The notes: a model not told the origin generated them from the sequence alone. DNA of 64,000 nucleotides from an uncultured Allosphingosinicella sp. (GCA_934539295.1 CAKTCN010000010.1:1-64000), one strand, 5' to 3'; shown: positions 1 to 9,725, counted from the stretch's first letter. Made by a program: numbers and translations.

Positions 1-1289
1 GCCCGATGCCGACGGGCCTTTCCAACAAGGAAAAGGTTCGCGTCCGCCAGCTTTATGCCGAGGGCAAGGTCGGGCGCGAGGAACTGCTGGAGGCGGAAGC
101 GCAAAGCTATCACAGCGCGGGCACCTGCACCTTCTACGGCACCGCCAACTCGAACCAGATGATGATGGAGGTGATGGGCCTCCACATGCCGGGCGCCGCC
201 TTCGTCAACCCGGGCACGAAGCTGCGCACGGAGCTGACCCGCGCCGCCGTCCACCGGCTCACCCAGATCGGCTGGGACGGCAACGACTATCGCCCGCTCG
301 GCCGCTGCGTGGATGAAAAGGCGATCGTCAACGCTGCTATCGGCCTGCTTGCGACCGGCGGTTCGACCAACCACGCCATCCACCTGCCCGCCATCGCACG
401 CGCGGCGGGAATCGTAATTGATTGGGAGGATCTCGACCGGCTGTCCGCTGTCGTGCCGCTGATCGCCCGCGTCTATCCCAATGGCGCTGGCGACGTGAAC
501 CACTTCCAAGCGGCCGGCGGCGTCGGCTACGTCATCAAGACCTTGCTCGACGAAGGCCTGCTCCATCGCGACCTCCTTACCGTCGCGGGCGAGAGCTTGG
601 ACGATTATGCGGCCGATCCGGTGCTGCGCGAAGACCAACTCGCCTGGGCGCCCGCGCCCGAAAAGCCGCTGGACGAGACTATCCTGCGCCCCGCCTCCAA
701 TCCCTTCCAGCCCGATGGCGGCATGCGGCTGCTCCACGGCAATATTGGCCGTGCGGTGATCAAGACCAGCGCGGTCGAGGAAGCGCGCTGGACGATCGAG
801 GCACCCGCCCGCGTCTTCTCCGACCAAGACGAGGTGCTCGCCGCCTTCCGCGCGGGCGAGCTCGACCGCGACGTGGTGGTGGTGGTCCGCTTCCAGGGTC
901 CCAAGGCGAACGGCATGCCCGAACTGCACAAGCTGACGCCGCAACTAGGCATCCTCCAGGACCGCGGTTATCGGGTGGCGCTCGTCACCGACGGCCGCAT
1001 GTCCGGCGCGTCGGGTAAAGTGCCGGCTGCCATCCACGTCACGCCCGAGGCGATCTCCGGCGGGCCGATCGGACTGATCCAGGATGGCGACGTGGTCCGC
1101 GTCTCCGCAGGCACGGGCGGGCTCGAGGTGCTGGTCGATGAGGCCGAATGGGCATCGCGCACCCCTGCTTCGGCACCCCCTCCCCCGGTTGGTACAGGCC
1201 GCGAGCTGTTCGCCTTCATGCGCTACGGCTCCGATAGTGCCGAAGCCGGTGCATCGGCTATGCTCGCCGCCATGGAAGACGCACTGTGA
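1..1289 (+). CDS. edd: Phosphogluconate dehydratase, C-terminal part (partial)
   Basis: Dehydrates 6-phosphogluconate to 2-keto-3-deoxy-6-phosphogluconate (KDPG), the first committed step of the Entner-Doudoroff pathway, in the cytoplasm. The frame is open from the left edge, so the gene begins upstream. About 430 of the roughly 605 residues usual for the family are present. The IlvD/Edd signature is clear: [14 protein letters not shown] carries one of the Fe-S cluster cysteines, followed by [16 protein letters not shown], and the C-terminal domain contains [21 protein letters not shown]. The stop codon overlaps the GTG start of glk by four bases, so the two are translationally coupled. Its position ahead of glk and eda makes this the ED operon rather than the dihydroxyacid dehydratase IlvD. 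zwf and pgl would be expected upstream. Confidence 0.96.
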   Translation, partial: PMPTGLSNKEKVRVRQLYAEGKVGREELLEAEAQSYHSAGTCTFYGTANSNQMMMEVMGLHMPGAAFVNPGTKLRTELTRAAVHRLTQIGWDGNDYRPLGRCVDEKAIVNAAIGLLATGGSTNHAIHLPAIARAAGIVIDWEDLDRLSAVVPLIARVYPNGAGDVNHFQAAGGVGYVIKTLLDEGLLHRDLLTVAGESLDDYAADPVLREDQLAWAPAPEKPLDETILRPASNPFQPDGGMRLLHGNIGRAVIKTSAVEEARWTIEAPARVFSDQDEVLAAFRAGELDRDVVVVVRFQGPKANGMPELHKLTPQLGILQDRGYRVALVTDGRMSGASGKVPAAIHVTPEAISGGPIGLIQDGDVVRVSAGTGGLEVLVDEAEWASRTPASAPPPPVGTGRELFAFMRYGSDSAEAGASAMLAAMEDAL

Positions 1290-2257
1290 TCGAGACGGTC
1301 GCAGTCGATATCGGCGGCACCCATGCCCGCTTCGCCATTGCCGAGGTGGAGGGCGGCCGCGTCCTCTCGCTGGGCGAGACCTGCACGCTCAAGACAGCCG
1401 ATCATGCCAGCCTTCAAACCGCCTGGGAGGATTTCGCGCAGCAGAGCGGCCGCACCCTGCCGCCGAACGCCGGCATCGCCATCGCCGCCCCGGTCAATGC
1501 CGAGGTGATCAAGATGGCCAACAATCCCTGGGTCATCCGCCCCGGCCTGATCCCGTCCAAGCTCGGTGCGGACACCTATTCCCTGATCAACGATTTCGGC
1601 GCGGTAGCCCATGCGGTCGCGCAATTGCCGCCCGAGCATTTCGAGCATGTCTGCGGGCCCGAGATCGACCTGCCGGAAGATGGCGTCATCTCCATCGTCG
1701 GCCCGGGGACAGGCCTGGGCGTCGCATCCCTGCTCCGCCGCCACGGCCGCTACCATGTCATGTCGACCGAGGGCGGCCATATCGACTTCGCGCCCCTGGA
1801 CGTGCTGGAGGACCAGATCCTCAAGCACCTGCGCAGCCGCTACCGGCGTGTGTCGGCCGAGCGTGTGGCTGCCGGCCCCGGCCTGGCCAACATCTACGAG
1901 GCGCTGTGCGTCATCGAAGGGCGGCCGGTGGAATATGGCGACCAGAAGCTGCTGTGGACCGCCGCGCTGGAGGGCAGCGACAGCCTCGCCGCCGCGGCGC
2001 TGGACCGCTTCTGCCTGGCGCTCGGCGCCATTGCAGGCGACATCGCGCTTGCGCAGGGCGCATCGGCGGTGGTGATCGCAGGCGGCCTGGGCCTGCGCAT
2101 CGCCAAGCACCTGCCGCGATCGGGTTTCCGCGACCGGTTCATCGCCAAGGGCCGGTTCGAACGGATGATGGACGAAATGCCCGTAAAGCTTATTACGCAT
2201 CCCCAGCCCGGCCTCTACGGCGCCGCGGCCGCCTTTGCCGAGGAACACACCAGATGA
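1286..2257 (+). CDS. glk: Glucokinase (Glk family)
   Basis: Phosphorylates glucose with ATP to feed glucose-6-phosphate into the Entner-Doudoroff route. The 323-residue protein matches the length of the E. coli-type Glk family (not ROK). It opens with the phosphate-binding motif [10 protein letters not shown] near residue 8, followed by [16 protein letters not shown] and [12 protein letters not shown], and a second glycine motif VIAGGLGLR near the C-terminus. The start is a GTG that overlaps the edd stop, and the stop overlaps the ATG of eda (ATGA). All three genes therefore form one tightly packed transcription and translation unit. Confidence 0.95.
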   Translation: MIETVAVDIGGTHARFAIAEVEGGRVLSLGETCTLKTADHASLQTAWEDFAQQSGRTLPPNAGIAIAAPVNAEVIKMANNPWVIRPGLIPSKLGADTYSLINDFGAVAHAVAQLPPEHFEHVCGPEIDLPEDGVISIVGPGTGLGVASLLRRHGRYHVMSTEGGHIDFAPLDVLEDQILKHLRSRYRRVSAERVAAGPGLANIYEALCVIEGRPVEYGDQKLLWTAALEGSDSLAAAALDRFCLALGAIAGDIALAQGASAVVIAGGLGLRIAKHLPRSGFRDRFIAKGRFERMMDEMPVKLITHPQPGLYGAAAAFAEEHTR

Positions 2258-2868
2258 CCGATATCGCCACGATCATGCAGACTTCGCCGGTCATCCCGGT
2301 GCTGGTGATCGACGACGCCTCCACTGCCCGTCCGATTGCCGAGGCGCTGGTTAAGGGCGGCCTGCGCGTTCTCGAAGTGACCCTGCGCACCCCGGCCGCG
2401 CTGGACGTGATCCGCGAGATGAAGAAGGTCGACGGCGCGATTGTCGGCGCGGGCACCGTGCTCAACGGCGATGACCTGAAGCGCAGCATCGATGCGGGTT
2501 CGGAGTTCATCGTCTCGCCCGGCCTGACCGAAAATCTCGGCCGCGCCGCGATCGACGCGGGCATCCCGTTCCTGCCCGGCATCGCCAATGCCGGCGACAT
2601 CATGCGCGGCCTCGACCTGGGCCTCAGCCACTTCAAGTTTTTCCCGGCCGAAGCGTCGGGCGGGCTGAAGGCGCTCCAGGCGCTCGCCGCGCCGTTCGGG
2701 GACGCGCGCTTCTGCCCCACCGGCGGCATCACGCTCGCGACCGCGCCCGACTGGCTGGCGGTTCCGTCCGTCCTGTGCGTCGGCGGCAGCTGGATCGTGC
2801 CGCGCAAGGTCGGCGCGGTGGGCGAAGTGGAGGAAGCGGCGCGGGCAGCGGCGGCGCTGGGCCGCTAA
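2254..2868 (+). CDS. eda: 2-dehydro-3-deoxy-phosphogluconate aldolase
   Basis: Class I aldolase that cleaves KDPG to pyruvate and glyceraldehyde-3-phosphate, completing the Entner-Doudoroff pathway. The 204-residue product has the normal family size. Glu41 and Arg45 lie in LEVTLRT, and the Schiff-base lysine is Lys128 in HFKFFPAE. The phosphate-binding segment FCPTGGI follows. The open frame extends far upstream through glk in another reading frame, but the ATG at 2254, overlapping the glk stop, is the natural start. The operon ends in a palindromic intergenic element just downstream. Confidence 0.96.
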   Translation: MTDIATIMQTSPVIPVLVIDDASTARPIAEALVKGGLRVLEVTLRTPAALDVIREMKKVDGAIVGAGTVLNGDDLKRSIDAGSEFIVSPGLTENLGRAAIDAGIPFLPGIANAGDIMRGLDLGLSHFKFFPAEASGGLKALQALAAPFGDARFCPTGGITLATAPDWLAVPSVLCVGGSWIVPRKVGAVGEVEEAARAAAALGR

Positions 2869-2879
2869 CCTTACTAACA

Positions 2880-2985
2880 CGTCACCCCGGACTTGATCCG
2901 GGGTCCCGCTTCTTCTCACCACCTTAAAAGAAGAAGCGGGATGCCGGATCAAGTCCGGCATGACGGACCTGGGGGTGACGCACTA
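2880..2985. repeat. Intergenic palindromic repeat, likely bidirectional terminator
   Basis: A compound inverted repeat between eda and the convergent DUF2459 gene. An inner hairpin CCCCGGACTTGATCCGGGG is followed by CCCGCTTCTT, which pairs with AAGAAGCGGG about 20 bases later, and then by a second GCCGGATCAAGTCCGGC palindrome. This layout is common in sphingomonad intergenic regions. It probably folds in transcripts from both sides and ends them. Confidence 0.7.
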
Positions 2986-2987
2986 AG

Positions 2988-3665
2988 CTAATCGAACCGC
3001 CACATGATGCTCTGCGAAAAGGGCGTCCACACACCCACCTTCACGCCCGCCGCGCGCAGCGCCTCACCGGTCCATTCGTTGCAGGTGCGTCGCCCGTCGT
3101 AACGCCCCTGCGCCTCGTAAAAGACGTCCGACCGCACGTAGCCGCGCCCGATCAGCGGTCGCCCCTCGCCTGCCGCATCCAGCACGAAGCTCTGCCGCAT
3201 GTGCGCGGCGAGGCGCAGATAGGCTTCGCGGCCAAGCCGGATCGCATGCTGGTCGGCGTCGGCTCTCGGATTCCACACATGCTGCACATGCATCAGCGCA
3301 GGCCCGCGTCCGAATGCGGCGGCAAAGGCGGTTGATGGACGAAGCTCCCACCAGGTCGGCGTGTTGAGGTAGAAGTCGCGGTTGCCGAAGCCGATCGCCA
3401 GATAGTCGCCATGGCCGAAACGCGCATCCCTGATGTGCGAAGGATCGGCAATCGGCCCCCAATCCACCCCTGCCGCCTGCTTCGGCACCACCAGCCAGGT
3501 GTGCACGCCATTGGTTCGCACGAAGATGGTGACGCCATCATCCGGCTGCTTCCAGTCAGCATTGGCCGGGATCAGCGAACCGGCCACACCCGCGCCGAAG
3601 TAGAACAATATCAGCCCGGCAACGACGCCCAGAGCCTTGCCGATGATCCTGAGCGCCCGCCGCAT
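2988..3665 (-). CDS. DUF2459 / TIGR02117 family protein
   Basis: A 225-residue protein of the DUF2459 (TIGR02117) family, whose biochemical role is not established. It has a short positively charged start, one hydrophobic segment at about residues 8-28 (a signal peptide or membrane anchor), then a soluble domain. Family landmarks seen here are TNGVHTWLVVP, FGHGDYLAIGFGNRDFYLNT, a WWELRPSTAF segment and the C-terminal CNEWTGEALRAAGV followed by WTPF. The Cys plus His residues are reminiscent of a papain-like fold, but this is inference. It stands alone, convergent with eda and divergent from the thioesterase gene. Confidence 0.85.
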   Translation of the reverse strand: MRRALRIIGKALGVVAGLILFYFGAGVAGSLIPANADWKQPDDGVTIFVRTNGVHTWLVVPKQAAGVDWGPIADPSHIRDARFGHGDYLAIGFGNRDFYLNTPTWWELRPSTAFAAAFGRGPALMHVQHVWNPRADADQHAIRLGREAYLRLAAHMRQSFVLDAAGEGRPLIGRGYVRSDVFYEAQGRYDGRRTCNEWTGEALRAAGVKVGVWTPFSQSIMWRFD

Positions 3666-3728
3666 GACGCAAGGCTAGCAGTTTCGGCGCGGCATGGAAT
3701 ATCCGCGCTGCACGTTATAGACGAAGGC

Positions 3729-4112
3729 ATGGACCGCCTTCCTCCTTATGCCCGCCTGCTGGGTCTCACCGCCGCATGCGACGACCAGGACCGGTTGATC
3801 TGGACCATGCCGTTCCGCAACGAAGTGGTGGGACGGCCTGGCTATCTGCACGGCGGAGCCATCGCCGGCCTGCTGGAATTCGCAGCCCTCGGCACCGTCT
3901 ATCGCGCGCTCGGCGACGAGCCGGTGGAGGTGAAGCCGATCAACGTGACGGTCGACTTCATGCGCGGCGGCACCGACCAGGAAACGTTCGCCGCGGCCAC
4001 AATCACGCGGCTTGGCAAGCGCGTCGCAAACGTGGAGGCGGAGGCCTGGCAGCAGGACCGCACCAAGCTGATCGCCTCGGCCCGGATGAACCTGCTGCTG
4101 CGCAGGGCCTAG
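3729..4112 (+). CDS. PaaI family hotdog-fold thioesterase
   Basis: A 127-residue single hotdog-domain protein of the PaaI/acyl-CoA thioesterase group, expected to hydrolyse acyl- or aryl-CoA esters. The motif YLHGGAIAGLLEFAALG is the typical HGG..G..D/E active-site helix, and the strand VNVTVDFMRGG-like segment (INVTVDFMRGG) follows. The open frame runs far upstream of 3729, but the upstream part is antisense to the DUF2459 gene. The ATG at 3729, giving a protein of normal family length, is preferred. It sits beside the acyl-CoA dehydrogenase cluster, which fits a role in CoA-ester turnover. Confidence 0.85.
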   Translation: MDRLPPYARLLGLTAACDDQDRLIWTMPFRNEVVGRPGYLHGGAIAGLLEFAALGTVYRALGDEPVEVKPINVTVDFMRGGTDQETFAAATITRLGKRVANVEAEAWQQDRTKLIASARMNLLLRRA

Positions 4113-4186
4113 CTATAGTCCCTTCCCCGGCGAACGCCGGGGAACGATAGACGGTAAGTGGCGAGGCTCGGGCCTGAACGATAGGG

Positions 4187-5284
4187 TCAGTAGCCGCTGA
4201 GCCTCGCCACCCGATCGGCGTGGTAGTTGGCGTCGCCGAACAACTCCGCCAGCACCCGATCGCGCTTCATGTAGAGACCGATGTCATGCTCGTCGGTCAT
4301 GCCGATGCCGCCATGCATCTGGACGCCTTCCTGCACCGCTAGCGCCGATACGCGCCCCACCTTGGCCTTGGCGACCGACACCATCAGTTCCGACTCTGCG
4401 CTGCCCGCGTCGAGCAATTGCTGCGCCTTCAGCACCGCCGCGCGTGCGATCTCCAGTTCGGAATAGAGGTGGGCGGCACGGTGTTGCAGCGCCTGGAACT
4501 CGCCGATCAGCTTGCCGAACTGCTTGCGCTGGCGAAGATAGTTCACGCTCATGGTCATCGCGCCTGAAGCCACGCCGACCTGCTCGGCCGCCGCGCCTAC
4601 GCGCACGGCATTCAGCACGCGGTCCAGCACCGCCGCGTCGCCGATCGCATCATCGACCCGCACGTCCGTGAAGGTCACCCGCGCGCCGATGCTGGCGTCG
4701 GCCAGCCGCACGCCTTCGACCGCAAGACCTTGCGTGCCCTTTTCGACCAGGAATAGGCCGAGGCCCTCATCACTCCGCGCCGCGACGATGAAGACGTCCG
4801 CCGATGCGCCCTGCACCACGAACTGCTTGGTGCCGGTCAGCGTATAGCCGTTACCGGACCGTTCGGCCCGCATGGCGATGGTATCGGGGCGGTGCTTCGC
4901 ACCCTCGTCGATCGCCAGCGCGGCAACGGTTTCGCCGGCGAGGATGCCGGGCAGCCAGCGTTCGCGATGCGCGCTGCCCTTCAGCGCCTCGACCGCGCCG
5001 ACCGCGGTGATGAGGAACGGCGAGGGCGTGAGGTTGCGCCCCACCTCCTCCAGCACGACCCCCGCCTCGACATGGCCGAGGCCAAGGCCACCATCATCGT
5101 CGGCGGCGAGGATGCCGGTGAAGCCGAGTTCGCCAAACTGCCGCCACAAGGCGTGGCCGAACCCGTCCTTGCAATTCATGTCGCGAAACTTGCGATATTG
5201 TTTCGGGATCGCGCCCTCGTCACCCATGAAGGCGCGGGCGGTGTCGCGGAGCATGACTTGATCGTCGGTGAGGTAGAGCGGCAT
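4187..5284 (-). CDS. Acyl-CoA dehydrogenase family protein (probable partner subunit)
   Basis: A 365-residue flavoprotein of the acyl-CoA dehydrogenase superfamily that would introduce an alpha-beta double bond into an acyl-CoA. An N-terminal helical domain (LTDDQVMLRDTARAFM) leads into the middle barrel (TGTKQFVVQGASAD) and the C-terminal helical domain with RQRKQFGKLIGEFQALQH and QMHGGIGMTDEHDIGLY. It is shorter and more divergent than the neighbouring dehydrogenase. Such adjacent pairs often form hetero-oligomers in steroid and branched-chain degradation (the FadE alpha2-beta2 type), so it may depend on the gene at 5427-6587. That pairing is inference. Both genes read leftward with an interspersed repeat between them. 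Confidence 0.9.
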   Translation of the reverse strand: MPLYLTDDQVMLRDTARAFMGDEGAIPKQYRKFRDMNCKDGFGHALWRQFGELGFTGILAADDDGGLGLGHVEAGVVLEEVGRNLTPSPFLITAVGAVEALKGSAHRERWLPGILAGETVAALAIDEGAKHRPDTIAMRAERSGNGYTLTGTKQFVVQGASADVFIVAARSDEGLGLFLVEKGTQGLAVEGVRLADASIGARVTFTDVRVDDAIGDAAVLDRVLNAVRVGAAAEQVGVASGAMTMSVNYLRQRKQFGKLIGEFQALQHRAAHLYSELEIARAAVLKAQQLLDAGSAESELMVSVAKAKVGRVSALAVQEGVQMHGGIGMTDEHDIGLYMKRDRVLAELFGDANYHADRVARLSGY

Positions 5285-5312
5285 GGTTTCGTTGTTCCTC
5301 GTCTCAATCTTC

Positions 5313-5418
5313 CCGTTCGTGTCGAGCGAAGTCGAGACACGTCTTCGAGCGCAGCCGAGAAGCGAAGCCTCGGCTACGCTCGGCAGAGCCCCTCGACTTC
5401 GCTCGGGGCAAACGGCGA
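5313..5418. repeat. TCGAGCGAAGTCGAGA-type interspersed palindrome
   Basis: Starts with CGTTCGTGTCGAGCGAAGTC and ends with the near-complement CTCGACTTCGCTCGGGGC, with an internal GCCGAG/CTCGGC hairpin. Related copies lie at 7911, 16985 and 41121, and a looser relative at 37913. It separates two co-directional acyl-CoA dehydrogenase genes, so transcription from one to the other must pass through it. Confidence 0.8.
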
Positions 5419-5426
5419 TGGATTCT

Positions 5427-6587
5427 TCAAGCCCCCGGTAGCCCCAGGATGTGCTTGGCGATGATGCCGAGCTGGATCTCGCTGGTGCCGCCTTCGATGC
5501 TGTTGGCTTTGGTGCGCAGCCACTCGCGCGCGGCTTTCCCGCCGTGCGATGCCTCGCTCTCCCATTCGAGCGCGTCCGCTCCGCCGGCTGCCATCACCAG
5601 CTCGTGCCGCGCCTTGTTGAGCTCGGTCCCGGCATATTTCATCATCGATGGCTGTGCAGGGTGCGCCTGACCAGCCTTCAGCTCATCGATGAACTTCTCG
5701 CTCATCGCGCGGAAGGCGAGCGCATCCACGTCGAAACGTGCCACCTCGGCGCGGAGCAAGGGATCGTCGGCAAGTTGCTCTTTCATCGACGCACCCAGGC
5801 TCGATCCGTCGCCGCCCAGCCCCATTTCGGAGATCATCTCGCGCTCATGGCCGAGGAGGTATTTCGCCACATCCCAGCCGCGGTTCACCTCGCCGACGAC
5901 CTGATCCTTGGGCACCTTCACATCGTCGAAGAAAGTCTCGCAGAAGGGCGAGTAGCCGGAGATGAGCCGGATCGGGCGCGTGGTCACGCCCGGCGTCTTC
6001 ATGTCGAACAGGAGGAAGCTGATGCCCTTATGCTTGGCCCGCGCGTCGGTGCGAACCAGGCAGAAGATCCAGTCGGCCTTGTCGGCATAGCTGGTCCACA
6101 CCTTCTGGCCGTTGACCAGCCAGTGATCGCCTTTGTCTTCACATCTGGTAGCGAGGCTGGCGAGGTCGGAGCCGGCATTGGGTTCCGAATAGCCCTGGCA
6201 CCAGCGGACCTCGCCACGCGCGATCTCGGGCAGGAAGCGGGTCTTCTGTTCTTCGGTACCATATCTCAGCAAGGCCGGGCCGAGCATCGATATGCCAAAG
6301 CTGTAGAGCGGGTTGCGCGCGCCGATCCGGGCCATCGCCTGCCGCAGCACCTTGGTCTGCGCCGGCGACAATCCGCCTCCGCCATATGCCTTCGGCCAGT
6401 CGGGTACCGTCCAGCCGCGCGCGCCCATCCGCTCCATCCAGAGCCGTTGCGCGTCGCTCTTGAAGGTCGGTTCGCGCCCGCCCCAGCAGGCGTCGTCTTC
6501 GCTCTGCATCGGCGCGCGCATTTCGGGCGGGCAGTTCGCTTCCAGCCAGGCGCGGGTCTCGTCCCGAAAGCCTTCGAGTTCGTCCAT
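5427..6587 (-). CDS. Acyl-CoA dehydrogenase
   Basis: A 386-residue FAD-dependent acyl-CoA dehydrogenase. Visible landmarks are [14 protein letters not shown] (the FAD/substrate loop), [19 protein letters not shown], the FFDDVKVP strand, and a C-terminal [26 protein letters not shown], which is the usual FAD-binding end. The open frame starts at 6650, but the ATG at 6587 (MDELEGF) is preceded by GGAGA at a normal distance and gives the usual N-terminus. This choice also frees the divergent promoter region. It is probably co-transcribed with the smaller dehydrogenase downstream at 4187-5284, with which it may form a heteromer. Confidence 0.92.
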   Translation of the reverse strand: MDELEGFRDETRAWLEANCPPEMRAPMQSEDDACWGGREPTFKSDAQRLWMERMGARGWTVPDWPKAYGGGGLSPAQTKVLRQAMARIGARNPLYSFGISMLGPALLRYGTEEQKTRFLPEIARGEVRWCQGYSEPNAGSDLASLATRCEDKGDHWLVNGQKVWTSYADKADWIFCLVRTDARAKHKGISFLLFDMKTPGVTTRPIRLISGYSPFCETFFDDVKVPKDQVVGEVNRGWDVAKYLLGHEREMISEMGLGGDGSSLGASMKEQLADDPLLRAEVARFDVDALAFRAMSEKFIDELKAGQAHPAQPSMMKYAGTELNKARHELVMAAGGADALEWESEASHGGKAAREWLRTKANSIEGGTSEIQLGIIAKHILGLPGA

Positions 6588-6630
6588 TTCTCTTGTCTCC
6601 GCCGCCTCTCCGCGATAGCCCGACCATAAG

Positions 6631-6646
6631 TTTACGGAAACGTAAA
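6631..6646. promoter_or_regulatory. Palindromic operator in the divergent acyl-CoA dehydrogenase promoter
   Basis: TTTACGGAAACGTAAA: two perfect 6-bp arms, TTTACG and CGTAAA, around a 4-bp spacer. It is centred in the 77 bp between the divergent starts at 6587 and 6665. Motifs of this TTTACGxxxxCGTAAA form are bound by acyl-CoA or branched-chain catabolism regulators (LiuR-like MerR and several TetR proteins). No regulator gene is next to it, so the protein that binds is unknown. Confidence 0.6.
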
Positions 6647-6664
6647 GCAACCAAAGAGGATGCC

Positions 6665-7900
6665 GTGGACTTTACCCTTACGGAAAGCGAGGCTTTCCAC
6701 CGCGACCGGGTTCGGGCCTTCGTCGAGACTCACGTCCGGCCCCGTGTCAGCGACTACAAATCGCAGCTGAACAGCGGCGATCGCTGGCAGCCTTTGCCGG
6801 TGATCGAGGAGTTGAAATCCCGTGCCAAGGCGGAGGGGCTGTGGAACCTGTTCATGCCACCGGCACCTGCGCTGCCGCATGTCGATGACACGTTCGCGTT
6901 TGAGGGCACCCAGCTCACCAACCTCGAATATGCGCTTTGCGCCGAGGAGATGGGGCGGATCGCCTGGGCGTCCGAGGTGTTCAACTGCTCGGCACCCGAC
7001 ACCGGCAACATGGAGGTGCTGCACCGCTACGGCACGCGCGAGCAGAAGGAGGAATGGCTGCGGCCGCTGATGAATGGCGAGATACGTTCGGCCTTCCTGA
7101 TGACCGAGCCCGCCGTCGCCTCGTCGGACGCGACCAACATAGAATGCGACATTCGCCGTGAAGGGGACGAGTACGTCATCAACGGCCGCAAATGGTGGTC
7201 GTCCGGCGCCGGCGATCCGCGCTGCAAGCTGCTGATCCTGATGGGCAAGACCGACCGGGGGGAGCACAAGTACCGCCAACAGTCGATGATCCTGGTGCCG
7301 ATGGACGCGCCCAGCATCACCGTCGAGCGCGCGCTCACGGTCTACGGCTATGACGACGCGCCCCACGGCCATATGGAGGTGGTGCTGGAGGACGTGCGCG
7401 TTCCCGCCGCCAACATGCTGCTCGGGGAAGGCCGCGGGTTCGAGATCGCGCAAGGGAGGCTGGGGCCGGGGCGCATTCACCATTGCATGCGCACCATCGG
7501 CGCGGCCGAGGAGGCGCTGGAAGCGATGGTCCGCCGCCTCGCTAGCCGCGTCGCCTTCGGCAAGCGGCTGATGGAACATTCGATCTGGGAACAGCGCGTC
7601 GCCCGTGCCCGCATCGACATCGAGATGTCGCGCCTGCTCTGCCTCAAGGCCGCCGACATGATGGACAAGGCCGGCAACAAGGCCGCCCAGACCGAGATCG
7701 CGATGATCAAGGTGCAGGCGCCCACGATGGCGCTGCGCATCATCGACGACGCTGTGCAAGCACATGGCGGCGCCGGCGTGAGCCAGGATTTCGGCCTTGC
7801 GGCGAGTTGGGCGGGGATCAGGACCCTCCGGCTCGCGGACGGTCCCGACGAGGTCCACAATCGCGCCATCGCGCGGGCGGAGTTCGGGAAATATGTCTAG
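6665..7900 (+). CDS. Acyl-CoA dehydrogenase (ACAD10/11-like)
   Basis: A 411-residue flavoenzyme expected to oxidise an acyl-CoA to the enoyl-CoA. It shows [56 protein letters not shown] and the C-terminal [17 protein letters not shown] followed by [14 protein letters not shown]. The LADGPDEVH ending and the DPR insertion resemble the ACAD10/ACAD11 branch. The chosen start is the GTG at 6665, preceded by AGAGGA. The open frame's earlier start would overlap the divergent operator. It heads a rightward set with two SDRs and a FadB-like enzyme, suggesting one beta-oxidation-like route. Confidence 0.92.
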   Translation: MDFTLTESEAFHRDRVRAFVETHVRPRVSDYKSQLNSGDRWQPLPVIEELKSRAKAEGLWNLFMPPAPALPHVDDTFAFEGTQLTNLEYALCAEEMGRIAWASEVFNCSAPDTGNMEVLHRYGTREQKEEWLRPLMNGEIRSAFLMTEPAVASSDATNIECDIRREGDEYVINGRKWWSSGAGDPRCKLLILMGKTDRGEHKYRQQSMILVPMDAPSITVERALTVYGYDDAPHGHMEVVLEDVRVPAANMLLGEGRGFEIAQGRLGPGRIHHCMRTIGAAEEALEAMVRRLASRVAFGKRLMEHSIWEQRVARARIDIEMSRLLCLKAADMMDKAGNKAAQTEIAMIKVQAPTMALRIIDDAVQAHGGAGVSQDFGLAASWAGIRTLRLADGPDEVHNRAIARAEFGKYV

Positions 7901-7910
7901 AGATTCCCAA

Positions 7911-7986
7911 CCGTTCGTTTCGAGCGAAGTCGAGAAACCCTGCTCCCTACGAACCCGTGTCTCGACGTCGCTCGACACGAACGGAG
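7911..7986. repeat. TCGAGCGAAGTCGAGA-type interspersed palindrome
   Basis: Outer arms are CCGTTCGTTTCGAGCGAAGT and the complementary TCGACGTCGCTCGACACGAACGG. It occupies nearly all of the space between the dehydrogenase stop (7900) and the next gene. The distal end ACGAACGGAGTGGGAGA carries the purine-rich stretch that serves as ribosome-binding site for the SDR at 8000. Confidence 0.8.
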
Positions 7987-7999
7987 TGGGAGAATGCGC

Positions 8000-8776
8000 A
8001 TGAGCCTGTTCGACCTCACCGGCAAGGTCGCCATCGTCACCGGCTCTTCCCGAGGCATCGGCCGTGCCATCGTGGAAGCCATGGCCGAACAAGGCGCCAA
8101 GGTGGTCATCTCCAGCCGCAAGGCGGAGGCCTGCCAGGAGGTCGCCGACGCGATCAACGCCCGTCATGGTGACGGCACCGCTATCGTGGTGCCCGCCAAC
8201 ATCTCGTCCAAGGACGACCTCCAGAACCTCGTGGACGAGACCAGGCGCCAGCTCGGCCGCATCGACATCCTGGTCTGCAACGCGGCTTCCAATCCTTATT
8301 ACGGCCCCATGGCCGGGATTGCGGACGATCAGTTCCGCAAGATCCTGGAGAATAACGTCATCGCCAATCACTGGCTGATCGCGATGGCGGCGCCCGAGAT
8401 GGTGGAGCGGCGCGAAGGCTCGATCATCATCGTGTCGTCGATCGGGGGCATGACGGGGTCGACGATGATCGGCGCCTACAACATTTCAAAGGCCGCCGAC
8501 TTCCAGCTCGCCCGCAACCTCGCGGCCGAGTTCGGGCCGGCGGGCGTGCGGGTGAACTGCATCGCGCCGGGGCTGGTAAAGACCGACTTTGCCCGTGCCC
8601 TGTGGGAGAACCCGGACACGCTGAAGGCGGTCACCCGCGGCACCCCCATGCGCCGTATCGGCGAGCCGCACGAGATTGCCGGCGCGGCGGTGTTCCTCGC
8701 CTCGCCGGCCTCGACCTTCATGACCGGGCAGACGATCGTCGTGGACGGCGGGTCGACGATCGGGGTGGGATTGTGA
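8000..8776 (+). CDS. Short-chain dehydrogenase/reductase (SDR)
   Basis: A 258-residue classical SDR that would oxidise or reduce a hydroxyl/keto group with NAD(P). It has the cofactor motif TGSSRGIGRA, the NAG-equivalent CNAASNP, the catalytic serine in VSSIGGMTG, the YNISK (YxxxK) motif and the C-terminal GQTIVVDGGS. ATG codons occur at 7994 and 8000. Only the second has a properly spaced Shine-Dalgarno (GGGAG ending 7 bases upstream), so it is chosen. Its position after an ACAD10/11-like dehydrogenase suggests it acts on a hydroxyacyl-CoA or related intermediate, but the substrate cannot be read from sequence. Confidence 0.92.
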   Translation: MSLFDLTGKVAIVTGSSRGIGRAIVEAMAEQGAKVVISSRKAEACQEVADAINARHGDGTAIVVPANISSKDDLQNLVDETRRQLGRIDILVCNAASNPYYGPMAGIADDQFRKILENNVIANHWLIAMAAPEMVERREGSIIIVSSIGGMTGSTMIGAYNISKAADFQLARNLAAEFGPAGVRVNCIAPGLVKTDFARALWENPDTLKAVTRGTPMRRIGEPHEIAGAAVFLASPASTFMTGQTIVVDGGSTIGVGL

Positions 8777-8791
8777 CGCGCGCTGATGTGC

Positions 8792-8851
8792 CTCTGCGAA
8801 AGCAGGAGCCCAGTTCTGAGGTCGATGCTGGGTTCCTGCTTTCGCAGGAAC
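8792..8851. repeat. GCGAAAGCAGGAGCCCAG-type interspersed palindrome
   Basis: Arm TGCGAAAGCAGGAGCCCAG is followed by a short loop and the complementary CTGGGTTCCTGCTTTCGCA. A second copy of the same family, with a few base changes, lies at 33180-33243 in front of prfB. The element sits between two SDR genes. Confidence 0.85.
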
Positions 8852-8867
8852 ACACGGGAGGTTGGGC

Positions 8868-9653
8868 GTGAAGCTTGAAGGCAAGGTCGCCATCGTCACG
8901 GGCGCTGGCTCCGGGATCGGGCGTGCCACGGCCAGGCGCTTCGCAGATGAAGGCGCCACGGTGGTCGTTGCCGACCTCAATGGCCATGACGAAACCGCCG
9001 CCGCAATCGGCGACGCCGCTCTCGCCATCACCGCCGATGCGAGTTCGGACGCCGACGTGCAGGCGCTGGTCGCCACCGCACTCGACCGCTTCGGCCGGCT
9101 CGACATCATGTTCGCCAATGCCGGCATCTCCGGCGGCTTCGCGGGGCTGTTCGAGCAGACGGCGGAGGACTGGCAGCAGATCCTGTCCGTGAACCTGATC
9201 GGTCCATTCCTCGCGATCAAACATGCCGCACCGGTGTTGAAGGCGGGAGGCGGCGGGTCGATCATCTGCACAGCGTCCGTCGCTGGCCTGCGCGCAGGCG
9301 CGGGCGGGCCGGCTTACTCCGCGTCCAAGGCCGGCGTGATCAGCCTGGTCGAGACCGCCGCCGCACAACTCGTGGGTTCCGGCATCCGCGTCAATGCCAT
9401 CTGCCCGGGCCTGATCGAGACCGGCATGACCGCGCCCATCTACGGTCGCGCACGCGACCGCGGCCAGGAGGGGAAGATCGGACAGATGAACCCGCTCCAG
9501 CGCGGCGGCGAACCTGAAGAGATCGCCGCGGCCGCCCTGTTCCTTGCATCGGACCAATCCAGCTACGTCAACGGCCATGCCTTGGTCGTGGACGGCGGCC
9601 TGTCCGCATCCCATCCTTTCACCAAGCTCGTTTACGGCCGCACGGCGTTCTAG
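8868..9653 (+). CDS. Short-chain dehydrogenase/reductase (SDR)
   Basis: A 261-residue classical SDR. The cofactor motif is [15 protein letters not shown], followed by [10 protein letters not shown], the catalytic serine strand [19 protein letters not shown] (YxxxK) and the C-terminal [11 protein letters not shown]. The chosen start is the GTG at 8868, seven bases after GGGAG. A TTG two codons earlier is too close to that site. It is a distinct paralogue of the preceding SDR and is co-directional with the FadB-like gene that follows. A 3-hydroxyacyl-CoA or steroid/terpenoid alcohol dehydrogenase role is plausible from context only. Confidence 0.92.
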   Translation: MKLEGKVAIVTGAGSGIGRATARRFADEGATVVVADLNGHDETAAAIGDAALAITADASSDADVQALVATALDRFGRLDIMFANAGISGGFAGLFEQTAEDWQQILSVNLIGPFLAIKHAAPVLKAGGGGSIICTASVAGLRAGAGGPAYSASKAGVISLVETAAAQLVGSGIRVNAICPGLIETGMTAPIYGRARDRGQEGKIGQMNPLQRGGEPEEIAAAALFLASDQSSYVNGHALVVDGGLSASHPFTKLVYGRTAF

Positions 9654-9725
9654 GCTGGCAAATGTTCAAGCGCGAGGCCTCAGAAATCTGCATATCGGAC
9701 TGGCTCCCAGAAGGAGCAAGGTACG

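Noticed and set aside
1084..2253. Upstream extension of the eda frame
   Set aside because: Overlaps glk in another phase and is Arg/Pro-rich. KDPG aldolase has normal length from 2254.
6632..8371. 579-codon minus-strand open frame
   Set aside because: Spans a dehydrogenase, a palindromic repeat and an SDR, so cannot be one real gene. All plus-strand motifs are intact.
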